Shown piece after piece: positions 38,437-47,620 of a DNA stretch of 64,000 nt (position 1 is its first letter; every line of letters starts with the position of its first letter). The position numbers and the translations under genes were made by a program. The notes beneath the pieces were generated by a model. The model did not search any database. It saw only the letters and a list, made by a program, of their open reading frames with translations, and had not been told where the DNA came from. The stretch is from UBA9653 sp014859835. GTDB taxonomy: Archaea > Thermoplasmatota > Thermoplasmata > UBA10834. The DNA is taken from contig JACZKW010000047.1 of the NCBI GenBank assembly GCA_014859835.1, positions 1-64,000 on the forward strand. Direction: 5' to 3'.

Positions 38437-41161
38437 TCCTGGCATAGGTTATCTCCGCCGCCAGGAGGTCTCTTAGGAATTCGTACTCCTCCATGTGACA
38501 TCGAGCGAGTATCCTCGCTGCCGTGTCCACACCCACTCCTCTTCCTACGAGGGCCATCACCGCCTTCTTCCCATGAGCCGTGACCAAGTTGGCGTTCTTG
38601 TATATCCTCTTCAGAGTCTTCCGATCCTCTTCACTCGCGGTCCCTTTCTTGAGTATCTTCAAATCCTTCTTCACGTATGGCTGTATCGCAGCGATGACGA
38701 CTCCACCGCATTTGCTGCACGAGATTCTTTCAGGAAGGTTTGCGACCTTTCCCTTCCGTTGACTCCTGCAATTCATGCAGACCATCACGATCTCCTCGGC
38801 CTGCAATCTGTCACTCAGTGCTATCAGCACGGTCTTGTCTGCCCTCTGCGGCTGGACGATATGCCTTCTCTCGCCTATGGCCTCGAACCCCATCGGCGAC
38901 AGCTTGCCGGTGACCAGCTCTATCGCCCCCTCTTGGATGCGTTTGAGCACGGTCGCCGTGCCTTCGACATCCATGTTCTCCCATAGGGTCTTGGCGATCG
39001 CCTCCTCGAACATCGGCGAGTATTCGAACACGTCGACCAGCTTCGAAACGTTGAGCATTTTATAGTCAGCATCCTTCCGAACCGCGCCGAACTTCTTGGC
39101 TACATGTACGAACTGCCAACGCAGATCGGAAGAGTTCCTGACGATCAGCCTCATCAGCTGGTGCAGGGTCGATACGTCTGTCTCCTTGATCACTCGGACC
39201 ACGTCGCTCACTCCTAGTCCTCTCGGTGTCTCAAGCACGATGGAATATGGCTCCGTGTTCACACCGATGCTCTCACCGAACCGCGCTGCAAGCAATGCGG
39301 TGATCAGCTTCGCGATGGTCTCATTGACCTTGGTGCCGAAGCAGCAGTTGATGACTATCACACCGTCTCCCTGTTCGATCGTGATCAACTTATCGCTCGG
39401 AACGACATGGTCCTTCTGACCAGACACCCATTTGGTGATCTCCTTCTTGGTCGTCTCGTCAGCCGGATATATGTCCAGCGGCAGGAGCCGCCGCATGGCA
39501 CCGACCTCTTGCGCGATTTCATATGGGACCGGTATCTCTTCGCCTATCCAGGATGGGGTCGCCCCGATCTCGTTGATCTGCTCAACGATGACTTCATCCT
39601 CTCCGACCTCCACCACCCTCCAAGTCCTTCCCCTCGCGACGAATGTGGCATATGGTTCAGCGTAGCTGGCAACGAAACTCTCATCGAGGGTTCCGATGAT
39701 ACTTCTCGAGGATACGTCTCTGATCTTGTAGGTGCGCTCATCTGGTATCATAGAGATGTTGTCGAAGAAATGTCTCATCCCTGTGGTCTTGCGGCGGAAT
39801 TGGTTTTCGTCGTTCCAGATGATGTGCAGCTCTCCCAATAGGCGCAGCACCTCGTCAAAATCCTTTCTTATGAGGTTCCTGAATGGGTAAGCTCTCCGGA
39901 CGGTCGTGTACGCCCATTCCTTGTCCACCTTCGGTTCGGTCATCGTCATAGCGACGATCTGATTGGCCAGGACGCTGAGTGGATTCTGCCTTATCCGATA
40001 GCGCTCGAGCTCCTCTACCATCGCCTTCCTCGCTATCACCATGCTCTCCGCGGTTTCCGAAGGTGTCGTCGTTATGATCTTGCCAAAGGAGACGGCATCG
40101 TGTCGGTGTCCCGACCGGCCAACTCTCTGGATCAGCCTCGTGACCTGTCTCGGGGAGTTGAACTGTAGCGTGAAATCGGCGGAGCCCACGTCAATCCCGA
40201 GTTCGAGCGACGATGTGCATATCAATGCCTTGAGCTTCTGCGATTTGAAATCGTCCTCCATCTGCACTCGAATGTCTTTCGACAGAGAACCGTGATGCAC
40301 GCCCACAGTGAACGACTCGTCCCAAAGGTGGTATCTGACTCCCAATGCCTCTGCGTAGTCTCTCGTGTTGACGAAGAATAGGGTGGAAGTGTTCTCCTCT
40401 ACCAGTTGCCTGCTTCTCTTCATGCAGGCCACATGCTTCTGATCGGTCTGAAGCCGGTCCGCCAGCGATTTGTCGCCGTCCTCCACGGCCGGGCTTTCGA
40501 CGGATATCCTCATATCCTTCATGGCCGAGATCCTGAGTGAAGTGACCGTCCTTCCCTCTCCCGCGAGGTACGCTGATATCTCATCCACTGAACCTACGGT
40601 TGCCGAGAGTCCGATCCGCTGGAACTCCCCCGCGAGGTGCGCGAGCCTCTCCAGGGCAACCGACAGTTGAGCACCCCTTTCGTCCTCCGCGAGTTCGTGT
40701 ATCTCATCGATTATGACGTGCTTTACGCCGCCCAGATGCTTTCTCAGGTTGCGGCCAGTGAACATTATTTGGAGTGTCTCGGGCGTGGTTATGAGAACAT
40801 CTGGAGGATTCTTCGATTGCGCCGTCCGTTCAGATTGTGAAGTGTCGCCGTGCCTCACAGCGACCTTGAGTCCGACGGCATCACCTATCTCCTCAAGGCG
40901 CTTGAGAAGATCCCGATTGAGAGCTCTGAGGGGTGTCACGTATACGCACCTGATGCCCTCCCTCTTCCCCGTACTGAGCATGTGCAGTATGGGAAGCATC
41001 GCAGCCTCGGTTTTCCCTATGCCCGTTGGGGCAACGAGCAACACGTGCTCTCCTGCAAGGATCGGAGGTATCGCCTTCGTCTGCGGCTCAGTGGGCGCGA
41101 GGAACCCTCGATTCGCGAGAAGATCCTGGATCCTCCTATCCAGTCTCTGGAAGACGTTCAT
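38417..41161 (-). CDS. lhr: Lhr-type ATP-dependent helicase (core form)
   Basis: A 914-residue superfamily 2 helicase. Motifs in order: Q-motif region TEPQTKAIPPIL, motif I APTGIGKTEAA, Ia YVTPLRALN, II DEIH, III LSATVG, IV FVNTRDYAE, V SLELGIDVGSADF and VI QRVGRSGH. After the two RecA lobes come a winged helix and the Lhr-specific domain, then a zinc-finger-like pair CMNC/CSKC (about 800-825) and a C-terminal helical region. Archaeal Lhr core proteins unwind DNA and RNA-DNA hybrids and act in repair and replication-linked processes. A TATA box (TTTTATAC, 41187-41194) lies about 26-33 nt before the ATG, so the message is probably leaderless. It is complete here, unlike the longer paralogue at the left edge. 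Confidence 0.9.
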   Translation of the reverse strand: MNVFQRLDRRIQDLLANRGFLAPTEPQTKAIPPILAGEHVLLVAPTGIGKTEAAMLPILHMLSTGKREGIRCVYVTPLRALNRDLLKRLEEIGDAVGLKVAVRHGDTSQSERTAQSKNPPDVLITTPETLQIMFTGRNLRKHLGGVKHVIIDEIHELAEDERGAQLSVALERLAHLAGEFQRIGLSATVGSVDEISAYLAGEGRTVTSLRISAMKDMRISVESPAVEDGDKSLADRLQTDQKHVACMKRSRQLVEENTSTLFFVNTRDYAEALGVRYHLWDESFTVGVHHGSLSKDIRVQMEDDFKSQKLKALICTSSLELGIDVGSADFTLQFNSPRQVTRLIQRVGRSGHRHDAVSFGKIITTTPSETAESMVIARKAMVEELERYRIRQNPLSVLANQIVAMTMTEPKVDKEWAYTTVRRAYPFRNLIRKDFDEVLRLLGELHIIWNDENQFRRKTTGMRHFFDNISMIPDERTYKIRDVSSRSIIGTLDESFVASYAEPYATFVARGRTWRVVEVGEDEVIVEQINEIGATPSWIGEEIPVPYEIAQEVGAMRRLLPLDIYPADETTKKEITKWVSGQKDHVVPSDKLITIEQGDGVIVINCCFGTKVNETIAKLITALLAARFGESIGVNTEPYSIVLETPRGLGVSDVVRVIKETDVSTLHQLMRLIVRNSSDLRWQFVHVAKKFGAVRKDADYKMLNVSKLVDVFEYSPMFEEAIAKTLWENMDVEGTATVLKRIQEGAIELVTGKLSPMGFEAIGERRHIVQPQRADKTVLIALSDRLQAEEIVMVCMNCRSQRKGKVANLPERISCSKCGGVVIAAIQPYVKKDLKILKKGTASEEDRKTLKRIYKNANLVTAHGKKAVMALVGRGVGVDTAARILARCHMEEYEFLRDLLAAEITYARTKRFWD

Positions 41162-41186
41162 CTACTCTGACTCAGTCCACATTTGG

Positions 41187-41194
41187 GTATAAAA
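41187..41194 (-). promoter_or_regulatory. TATA box of the Lhr core gene
   Basis: TTTTATAC on the minus strand sits 26-33 nt before the ATG, the spacing of a leaderless archaeal promoter. Confidence 0.6.
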
Positions 41195-41410
41195 CCTTCC
41201 GCCTTAGGTGGATGAATATCCCTCGTCTTGCTTCGATAATTATCGCTTCGGCAATGGTCTAATCGCATGGAATGCACTCCCTCGGGTTCATCCACATTTG
41301 CGAACGTAACTCTTATGTATATTCTTTGATCCGTCAGTATAGTTCTAATCTTGTACCAAAACGACTATCTATCGCTACTTTCGATTTGCGACCAACGAGG
41401 GGGAAAAACC

Positions 41411-42706
41411 TTGAGAAGGAGAATATCTGGAATAGCTGTATCTATGCTCATGCTGATTGCTGCCATATCCATGGCAAGCATTGCTGGGCTTGCGAAACCT
41501 GACTTCATGAACAAAATGATGGCTGGGCCATCCGATGACGTAGCCGAGTGGACTATAATGGTCTACTTGGACGGTGACAACAATCTTCAGCCCGACGCAT
41601 TGAACGATCTCGCAGAGATGGAAGTCGTCGGATCGGTCGGTGATGTCAACGTGATCGTCATGATGGATACCTTTGATGCTATCGAGGGCACGCACTGGTA
41701 CTTCATCGAAGCTGGCAGTGATCATGTCAATGTCGAAGAGGGGATAAATGCCTGCGAATGCGAAGCGATAGCTGGCGGATGCCCGGGCGAGCTCAACATG
41801 GGTGATCCCGCGACGCTCACTCACTTCCTCGAGACTGCCGTCGCATATGCACCTGCCGATCATTACATGCTCGACCTATGGGACCACGGCGGTGGCTGGT
41901 GGGGCGTCTGCTATGACGACAGCTCCGTATCTGAGATTGGCTACAAAGACCGGTTGATCATGGATGAAGTTGCGAACGCTGTCGAGGCATCGGGCGTGCA
42001 TCTCGATATCATCGGATATGATGCATGTTTCATGGGAATGGTCGAGATAGCCTATGAGAACAGGAACATCGCGGATTACATGGTCGCATCGATCACCACC
42101 GTACCTGGTCTCGGTTGGGATTACACTGGATTGTTGAACTCGATTCAGGCGCTGGATGAGAAGACTGCTGAGGCGGTCTCAAATTCGACCGTTGATGCGT
42201 ACATAACATCGTACGAGATCTGCGCCGGCAGCGGAATCGCAGGTTATCCGTATGTCAGCGCGTCGGTGTTCGACTTGTCGAAGGTCAATGACCTCGCGGT
42301 TTATGGTATCGATCCATTGGCCGAGGCGCTTCTGGATTTCGCGGACGACTACTACCTGAGAGGAGCTATTGAATCTTCTGAATCACGGACGCCTCAGCTG
42401 CAGTTCGCGGGCGAGCAATTCCCGTTCGTGGACATCGGTTGGTTTGTTACGCTCATGGCCGACAAGATACCAGGCCTGGAAGCACTCTGTGACAATACCT
42501 TCGCGCTGCTCGACGAAGCGGTCGTTCATGTGAGCTCGGTCACATCAGATTACGGCGGTGTCCTTGACACCTACGGCATGTCGATCTACTTCACATGCTC
42601 GTGGGACAAACTGTACGAGAACTACTTGACCAGCAATCTCGACCTTGTTGACGACACGCTCTGGGACGAGTTCCTGTTCGCGTTCTCGATGGTATACGTC
42701 GAGTGA
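41411..42706 (+). CDS. Secreted clostripain-like (C11) cysteine protease
   Basis: About 431 residues. The N-terminus is a signal peptide (RRRISGIAVSMLMLIAAISMASIAG), so the protein is probably exported or membrane-tethered. The family block TIMVYLDGDNNLQPDALNDL is followed by the catalytic histidine in LWDHGGGWWGVCYD and the catalytic cysteine in IIGYDACFMGMVEIAYE, both intact. Clostripain-type enzymes cleave after basic residues. The C-terminal 200 residues include GMSIYF, also seen in the family. TTG 41411 is chosen because GAGGGGG lies about 7 nt upstream and it gives a compact signal peptide; the frame reaches back to 41351 without support. A hairpin with a T run follows the stop. It is monocistronic. 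Confidence 0.85.
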   Translation: MRRRISGIAVSMLMLIAAISMASIAGLAKPDFMNKMMAGPSDDVAEWTIMVYLDGDNNLQPDALNDLAEMEVVGSVGDVNVIVMMDTFDAIEGTHWYFIEAGSDHVNVEEGINACECEAIAGGCPGELNMGDPATLTHFLETAVAYAPADHYMLDLWDHGGGWWGVCYDDSSVSEIGYKDRLIMDEVANAVEASGVHLDIIGYDACFMGMVEIAYENRNIADYMVASITTVPGLGWDYTGLLNSIQALDEKTAEAVSNSTVDAYITSYEICAGSGIAGYPYVSASVFDLSKVNDLAVYGIDPLAEALLDFADDYYLRGAIESSESRTPQLQFAGEQFPFVDIGWFVTLMADKIPGLEALCDNTFALLDEAVVHVSSVTSDYGGVLDTYGMSIYFTCSWDKLYENYLTSNLDLVDDTLWDEFLFAFSMVYVE

Positions 42707-42746
42707 TTCTGTCCAGGATCGACGAAACCTCTTAATCAATTCATTT

Positions 42747-42783
42747 CCCGGGAGGGCAAAGCCTCCAACCTACCGGGCTTTTC
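42747..42783 (+). terminator. Terminator-like hairpin after the clostripain gene
   Basis: CCCGG (42747-42751) can pair with CCGGG (42773-42777), enclosing a second stem GGAGG/CCTCC (42751-42766), and is followed by CTTTTC. It lies 40 nt after the stop. Confidence 0.55.
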
Positions 42784-42850
42784 GTGATTTTCGGAATTGT
42801 TCATCGGATCAGTGTGCCTGGCACGGGCTATGAGCTCTGCCCTGCAATCG

Positions 42851-42860
42851 TTTTTATCAT
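42851..42860 (+). promoter_or_regulatory. TATA box of eno
   Basis: TTTTTATCAT lies 30-39 nt before ATG 42890 and implies a very short leader. Confidence 0.5.
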
Positions 42861-42889
42861 GGACACCTCTTAACCTTCTCACGATAACG

Positions 42890-44170
42890 ATGTCCAAGAT
42901 CAAATCCGTCAAGGCCAGGGAGATACTCGATTCCAGGGGCAATCCAACTGTCGAAGTCGACGTGATTCTGTCCAGCAAAAAGATCGGGCGGGCCGCTGTG
43001 CCATCAGGTGCCTCTACCGGTGTGCGCGAAGCCGTCGAGCTGAGGGACGGAGATATGGCACGTTTCATGGGGAAGGGTGTGCAAAAAGCGGTTGATAATG
43101 TGAACAAGGTGATCGCACCTAAACTCAAAGGCAAGGATCCGAGCGACCAGAAGAGTATCGATGCGCTACTGCTGTCCCTCGACGGAACTGAGAATAAATC
43201 CAAACTCGGGGCGAACGCGATTCTGGGCGCATCGCTCGCTGTAGCTCATTCCGCAGCTGCTGATGCTGGGGTCCCACTCTATCGTTACATCGGCGGTGTG
43301 AAAGCAAAGACGTTGCCAGTCCCGATGATGAACATTCTGAATGGTGGAGCGCATGCCGATAATAACCTGGATTTCCAGGAGTTCATGGTCGTTCCTCTTG
43401 GCAAGACATTTCGAGAATCCCTCAGGCAGGGCGCCGAGATTTTCCACTCACTCAAAAACCTGCTCCACAAGCAACAGTTGAGCACAGCGGTCGGGGATGA
43501 GGGCGGATTCGCCCCGAAGCTGGGCTCCAATGAGCAGGCCCTATCCTTGATAGTCGAAGCGGCAGAGTCGGCCGGTCTCAAGCCGGGACGGAACGTGTTC
43601 CTCGCGATGGACCCAGCTGCGAGCGAAATCTTTGACGGCTCGAAGTACGTATTCAAGAAGAGCACGATGGAGCAACTGTCGCCAGAAGAGATGGTCGATC
43701 TATACGCAGATCTCTGCAAATCATTCCCGGTCGTGTCGATAGAAGATCCCATGTCCGAGGATGATTGGGTCGGCTGGAAGACTATGACGAAACGGCTGGG
43801 ACGCAAAGTCCAACTGGTCGGTGACGACGTGTTCGTCACGAACAAGAAGATACTCGAACAAGGTGTTGAAGAAGGGATAGCGAATTCCATTCTGATTAAG
43901 GTCAATCAGATTGGGACACTGACCGAGACACTTGACACGATGAGGTTCGCGTCCAGATCAGATTACAAATGCGTCGTCTCGCACAGATCCGGTGAGACGG
44001 AGGACACGACTATCAGCGACATAAGTGTCGCCACTAACGCTGGCCAGATCAAGACCGGAGCCCCTTCCAGAGGCGAGAGGACTGCGAAATACAACAGGCT
44101 CTTGAGGATAGAGGAAGAACTCGGTTCACGAGCAAGATTCCCGGGCAAGGAGATATTCTCCAGGAAATAG
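42890..44170 (+). CDS. eno: Enolase
   Basis: Interconverts 2-phosphoglycerate and phosphoenolpyruvate. The 426-residue protein has AREILDSRGNPTVEVDV, AAVPSGASTG, ANAILGASLA, NGGAHADNNLDFQEFMV, VGDEGGFAPKL, SIEDPMSEDDWVGW, VGDDVFVTN and the C-terminal HRSGETEDTTISD, with the catalytic Lys in SILIKVNQIGT. ATG 42890 gives the family N-terminus MSKIKSVKAREIL; the frame extends 31 codons upstream through the TATA box and is rejected there. It is flanked by the clostripain gene and the 2-oxoacid cassette and seems to be transcribed alone. Confidence 0.97.
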   Translation: MSKIKSVKAREILDSRGNPTVEVDVILSSKKIGRAAVPSGASTGVREAVELRDGDMARFMGKGVQKAVDNVNKVIAPKLKGKDPSDQKSIDALLLSLDGTENKSKLGANAILGASLAVAHSAAADAGVPLYRYIGGVKAKTLPVPMMNILNGGAHADNNLDFQEFMVVPLGKTFRESLRQGAEIFHSLKNLLHKQQLSTAVGDEGGFAPKLGSNEQALSLIVEAAESAGLKPGRNVFLAMDPAASEIFDGSKYVFKKSTMEQLSPEEMVDLYADLCKSFPVVSIEDPMSEDDWVGWKTMTKRLGRKVQLVGDDVFVTNKKILEQGVEEGIANSILIKVNQIGTLTETLDTMRFASRSDYKCVVSHRSGETEDTTISDISVATNAGQIKTGAPSRGERTAKYNRLLRIEEELGSRARFPGKEIFSRK

Positions 44171-44501
44171 TCTCGTCTACCAGGGTTCTGCAATCCGTGC
44201 TCGCGAGAGCTCGATCATACTTTTGATGTCGATAGCGGAAGCCTGCCTCCGAATTCGAGAGAATTCGAAATTCATATGAACACTATATTGGTGCAAGAGT
44301 GGGCAATCGTCATTTATCAAAGTCATATTCGCGACATACAATCTATATATTGCAAGAAGAATGGGCATAATGATAATCATGGGATTGGGCACTTTCCCGT
44401 GACGCAACCAGCCACTCCCGAGGTCGTTTGTCCTTATCGAAGGATGGAAACGCTGACCAAGTGGAATGGCCAACCTGCGCTGTCGAATCGAGGTGATCTA
44501 T
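44171..44501 (+). promoter_or_regulatory. Long noncoding leader region with repeated TATA segments before the 2-oxoacid cassette
   Basis: No gene is supported in these 331 nt. CTATATTG followed by GCAAGAGTGGGCAAT (44283-44307) recurs imperfectly as CTATATATTGCAAGAAGAATGGGCATAAT (44343-44371), which looks like a duplicated promoter. A GAATTC-GAGA-GAATTC inverted repeat lies just upstream at about 44254-44269. Transcription from the second TATA would give a leader of about 125 nt. Confidence 0.45.
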
Positions 44502-45815
44502 GTGAATGCGAAAGACAGAACGACCATTGGATCGAACAATGGCTCCTGTGGGAATGATGGAATGCATGCTGGAACGAATTCTGTTGGCTCAGGGAGTCCT
44601 CGTCTCGGGGAAGTGCGCATCGTCGACACCACTTGCCGCGACGGAGAGCAGATGCCAGGAGTCGCATTCACAGGTGATGACAAGTTGATGATCGCCGGCG
44701 GGTTGCAGCAGATAGGGGTTGAACAGATCGAGACATTCGCGACCTACAACGACAGCGACAGGAAATGCGCGAAGCAGCTCCGGGCACAGATGGGAAGCAT
44801 ATCGATAATGGGCTGGAACAGGCTCGTCAAGACCGATATCTCCGATTCCATCGGCCACGATGTCGATGCGGTCTCCATATCTACAGATACTTCCGACATC
44901 TCGCTATCGACAAAGCTCAAGATCACCAGGGAGCAACAGCTCTCTCGTCTGGTCGATTGCATCGAGTTCGCGAAGGGTCATGGAGTATACGTCTGCTTCA
45001 ATGCTGGAGATGCTACGAGGACGGATCTGAGTTATCTCATCGAATTTGCAGAGACTGGGCTGGATGCGGGTGCCGATCGGTTCAGAATATGCGATACAAT
45101 CGGCATCCTAACACCTTCGACTTCAGCAAGGCTCGTCCATTCTCTCATGTCACGTGTTGATATCGATTTGGAATTCCACGCTCACAATGATTTCGGACTC
45201 GCCGTCGCAAATGCACTCTCCGCATGCGAGGCTGCTTCAGCCTTTGATGGTCGTCGGATATGGATATCGACGACGATCAATGGTCTGGGTGAGCGTGCGG
45301 GGAATGTCCCACTCGAGGTGCTGGTGATGAACCTGAGAACACATTATGGCCTAGCGAAGTACAACGCGGAACACATAGTGCCTCTTTGCAGGAGCGTCGA
45401 GCACGCCAGCGGTCTCCGCATCCCACTGAACTATCCGATCGTGGGTGGAAACATGTTCACCCACAAGTCCGGGATACACGTCGATGGCATTCTGAAAGAC
45501 CCTCACCTCTACGAGGCATTCGATCCATCCATCCTCGGCGTCTCGAGACAAATCGTCATAGGCAAGCACTCTGGCAGTGCGTCCATCAAACACAAGCTTA
45601 AGCTGCTTGAGCTGGACGCTTCAGCTGATGCAGTGGAACGGATTCGGATAGAGGTCAATCGAGTAGGGGAGCTCAAGAAGGACAATCTTTCTGATTCCGA
45701 GCTGATTGCGATTTACAGAAGCATCGTGGAGGATGGCGCGTTCAGGGACTCTACCCACGCCGACATTGAGAAGCGGATTTCCGCAGTCGATGCTAACATC
45801 GAGTGGAAACACTGA
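44502..45815 (+). CDS. Homocitrate synthase family protein (possible citrate or homocitrate synthase)
   Basis: About 437-residue TIM-barrel Claisen enzyme of the LeuA/NifV/homocitrate synthase family that condenses acetyl-CoA with a 2-oxoacid. Motifs: VRIVDTTCRDGEQMPGVAF, EFHAHNDFGLAVANAL (metal ligands), NGLGERAGNVPLEVLVM and HKSGIHVDGILKDPHLYEAF, then GKHSGSASIKHKL. It lacks the C-terminal leucine-regulatory domain of isopropylmalate synthase, so homocitrate-type activity is favoured. The gene is followed by LeuC/LeuD-type dehydratase and NADP isocitrate dehydrogenase genes, which suggests it may use oxaloacetate (making citrate) or 2-oxoglutarate. GTG 44502 has GAGGTGA 5 nt upstream; ATG 44466 and ATG 44562 are alternatives. 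Confidence 0.75.
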   Translation: MNAKDRTTIGSNNGSCGNDGMHAGTNSVGSGSPRLGEVRIVDTTCRDGEQMPGVAFTGDDKLMIAGGLQQIGVEQIETFATYNDSDRKCAKQLRAQMGSISIMGWNRLVKTDISDSIGHDVDAVSISTDTSDISLSTKLKITREQQLSRLVDCIEFAKGHGVYVCFNAGDATRTDLSYLIEFAETGLDAGADRFRICDTIGILTPSTSARLVHSLMSRVDIDLEFHAHNDFGLAVANALSACEAASAFDGRRIWISTTINGLGERAGNVPLEVLVMNLRTHYGLAKYNAEHIVPLCRSVEHASGLRIPLNYPIVGGNMFTHKSGIHVDGILKDPHLYEAFDPSILGVSRQIVIGKHSGSASIKHKLKLLELDASADAVERIRIEVNRVGELKKDNLSDSELIAIYRSIVEDGAFRDSTHADIEKRISAVDANIEWKH

Positions 45816-45832
45816 CAGGAGTATGATGACGC

Positions 45833-47089
45833 ATGGGGAAGACCATCGCTGAAAAGGTACTGTCATCTCATTCTGGGTCGGATTGCCGTCCGGGGGATAT
45901 AGTGGTCGCGGATGTCGACTTCTGCATGTCCCAGGACGGGACCTCGTCGATGATGATGAGTGAACTCCATTCGATGGGGTTCGTTTCTCCGAAAACGAAG
46001 CGCGGAATGGCCATGGTGATAGATCACAATTCACCATGCCCATCAGCGGATGTCTCTGTGATCCACAAAGCCATCCGTAGCTTTGCGGATTCTCATTCAA
46101 TCCCTCTGCATGATGTCGGGGAGGGAGTCTGTCACCAGGTCGTTTTGGAGCAGGGGAAGGTGCTCCCGGGGGACCTCGTGATCGGGGCGGATTCTCACAC
46201 ATGCACCTACGGTGCATTGAACGCCTGCTCCACTGGGCTCGGGTCAGCCGATGTTGCCGCGGCTGCTTACACTGGCAAACTCTGGTTCAAGGTCCCTGAA
46301 ACAATGGTCCTTCGAGTGGATGGAGACTTCGGTCTGATGGTCGGGGCAAAGGATCTCATACTTACCATAATCGGGAAACTCACAGCAGATGGTGCGACGT
46401 ACAAATCTCTCGAGTTCAAAGGTACCGCAATAGATTCCATGTGCATGGACAGCAGGATGACCGTCGCTAATATGGTGGTTGAGATGGGGGCCAAGTTCTG
46501 TCCGTTCGAGTTCGACTCTACCACCGCCAAATGGTTCTCCGAACGGGGTATCCACGCAGAACACGGTCTGTCTTGTGATCCCGATGCACGAGTCGAGAGC
46601 GAGATGGATTTCTGCACAGACGACATCGTCCCCATGGTTGCGAGACCGCACAGTGTGGATAATGTGTGCCCAGCATCCGAACTCGCAGATGTCCTCGTGC
46701 ACCAGGTCTTCATCGGCACCTGCACGAATGGGAGATTGGGTGATCTAGAGGCTGCGGCGCGAATTCTGAAGGGCAGGACCGTGAAGAGGGGGATGCGACT
46801 GATCATCGCCCCTGCCTCGAGAGCGATATTGTTGGATGCCATCGATGCCGGCATCATGCATCAATTGATCAAATCAGGCGCTGTCGTGGTCTCTCCGGGA
46901 TGTGGGCCTTGTGTCGGCACACATGCTGGCGTACCATCGGATGACGAAACGGTCCTATCTACCGCGAACAGGAACTTCAAAGGACGGATGGGCAACAACA
47001 AAGGTGTCAATATCTATCTCTCTTCTCCGGAGACCGCCGCGGCGACCGCAATCAGAGGTACGATAACGGATCCCAGGGAGGTGATGTAG
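45833..47089 (+). CDS. LeuC-type aconitase/homoaconitase large subunit
   Basis: A 418-residue aconitase-superfamily large subunit that isomerises a tricarboxylate by dehydration and rehydration. It has GKTIAEKVL at the start, MVIDHNSPCPS, DVGEGVCHQVVLEQG, PGDLVIGADSHTCTYGALNA and the three [4Fe-4S] ligands in FIGTCTNGRLGD and SPGCGPCVGTH, ending in NFKGRMGNNKGVNIYLSSPETAAATAIRG. The family includes isopropylmalate isomerase, homoaconitase and LeuC-type aconitases. Its partner small subunit follows directly and NADP isocitrate dehydrogenase after that, which favours isocitrate as product. Gene order and 17-nt spacing from the upstream gene indicate an operon. No leuA with regulatory domain or leuB is present here. 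Confidence 0.85.
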   Translation: MGKTIAEKVLSSHSGSDCRPGDIVVADVDFCMSQDGTSSMMMSELHSMGFVSPKTKRGMAMVIDHNSPCPSADVSVIHKAIRSFADSHSIPLHDVGEGVCHQVVLEQGKVLPGDLVIGADSHTCTYGALNACSTGLGSADVAAAAYTGKLWFKVPETMVLRVDGDFGLMVGAKDLILTIIGKLTADGATYKSLEFKGTAIDSMCMDSRMTVANMVVEMGAKFCPFEFDSTTAKWFSERGIHAEHGLSCDPDARVESEMDFCTDDIVPMVARPHSVDNVCPASELADVLVHQVFIGTCTNGRLGDLEAAARILKGRTVKRGMRLIIAPASRAILLDAIDAGIMHQLIKSGAVVVSPGCGPCVGTHAGVPSDDETVLSTANRNFKGRMGNNKGVNIYLSSPETAAATAIRGTITDPREVM

Positions 47090-47614
47090 TTGACGATTCT
47101 TCGCGGGCGAGTGCATAGGTTCGATCCGAACGACAACATCAACACCGACTACATCATCTCGGGGAGATACAAGTTCAAGATAGACGACATCCAGAAGCTG
47201 GCCGAGCATGTGATGGAAGACATCGACCCTGATTTCGCGAGCAGGATCGAGAAAGGCGACATCATCGTGGCAGGTCGCAATTTCGGATGCGGTTCGAGCC
47301 GAGAACAGGCTCCCAGAGCTCTCAAGGCTGCCGGAGTGTCCGTGATCATAGCAGAGTCTTTCGCACGCATATTCTACAGGAGCGCGTTCAACATCGGTCT
47401 TCCTCTGTTGACATGCGAAACTGGTTGGGTGCGCAGTGGTGACATGATCGAGGTAGACCTGTCGAAAGGCGAGGTTCGCCGGGGATCGACTGGCACAGTC
47501 ATGTCCACTTCCAGAATCCCGCAGGTCATGCAGATTCTGTTGTCCGATGGCGGTCTCACGTCTCACATAATGAAACACAATGGTTTCTCATTGGAGACGG
47601 ATAAGATGGAGTGA
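47090..47614 (+). CDS. LeuD-type aconitase/homoaconitase small subunit
   Basis: A 174-residue swivelling small subunit that pairs with the product of the preceding gene. It has GRVHRFDPNDNINTDYII, GDIIVAGRNFGCGSSREQAP, VSVIIAESFARIFYRSAFNIGLPLL and a C-terminal GGLTSHIM. The substrate-loop position that reads YLRT in methanogen homoaconitase reads YKFK here (SGRYKFKID), which argues for a different substrate from those proteins. The start is TTG 47090, directly after the upstream stop, with GAGGTGA 6-12 nt before it, so translation is coupled. The exact substrate cannot be read from sequence alone. Confidence 0.85.
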   Translation: MTILRGRVHRFDPNDNINTDYIISGRYKFKIDDIQKLAEHVMEDIDPDFASRIEKGDIIVAGRNFGCGSSREQAPRALKAAGVSVIIAESFARIFYRSAFNIGLPLLTCETGWVRSGDMIEVDLSKGEVRRGSTGTVMSTSRIPQVMQILLSDGGLTSHIMKHNGFSLETDKME

Positions 47615-47620
47615 TGATGA

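Noticed and set aside
44502..45815. Clostridium kluyveri-type Re-citrate synthase
   Set aside because: That type, as remembered, has RDGQQ near the start; this protein has RDGEQ as in homocitrate synthase. Citrate synthase activity is kept only as a context-based possibility.
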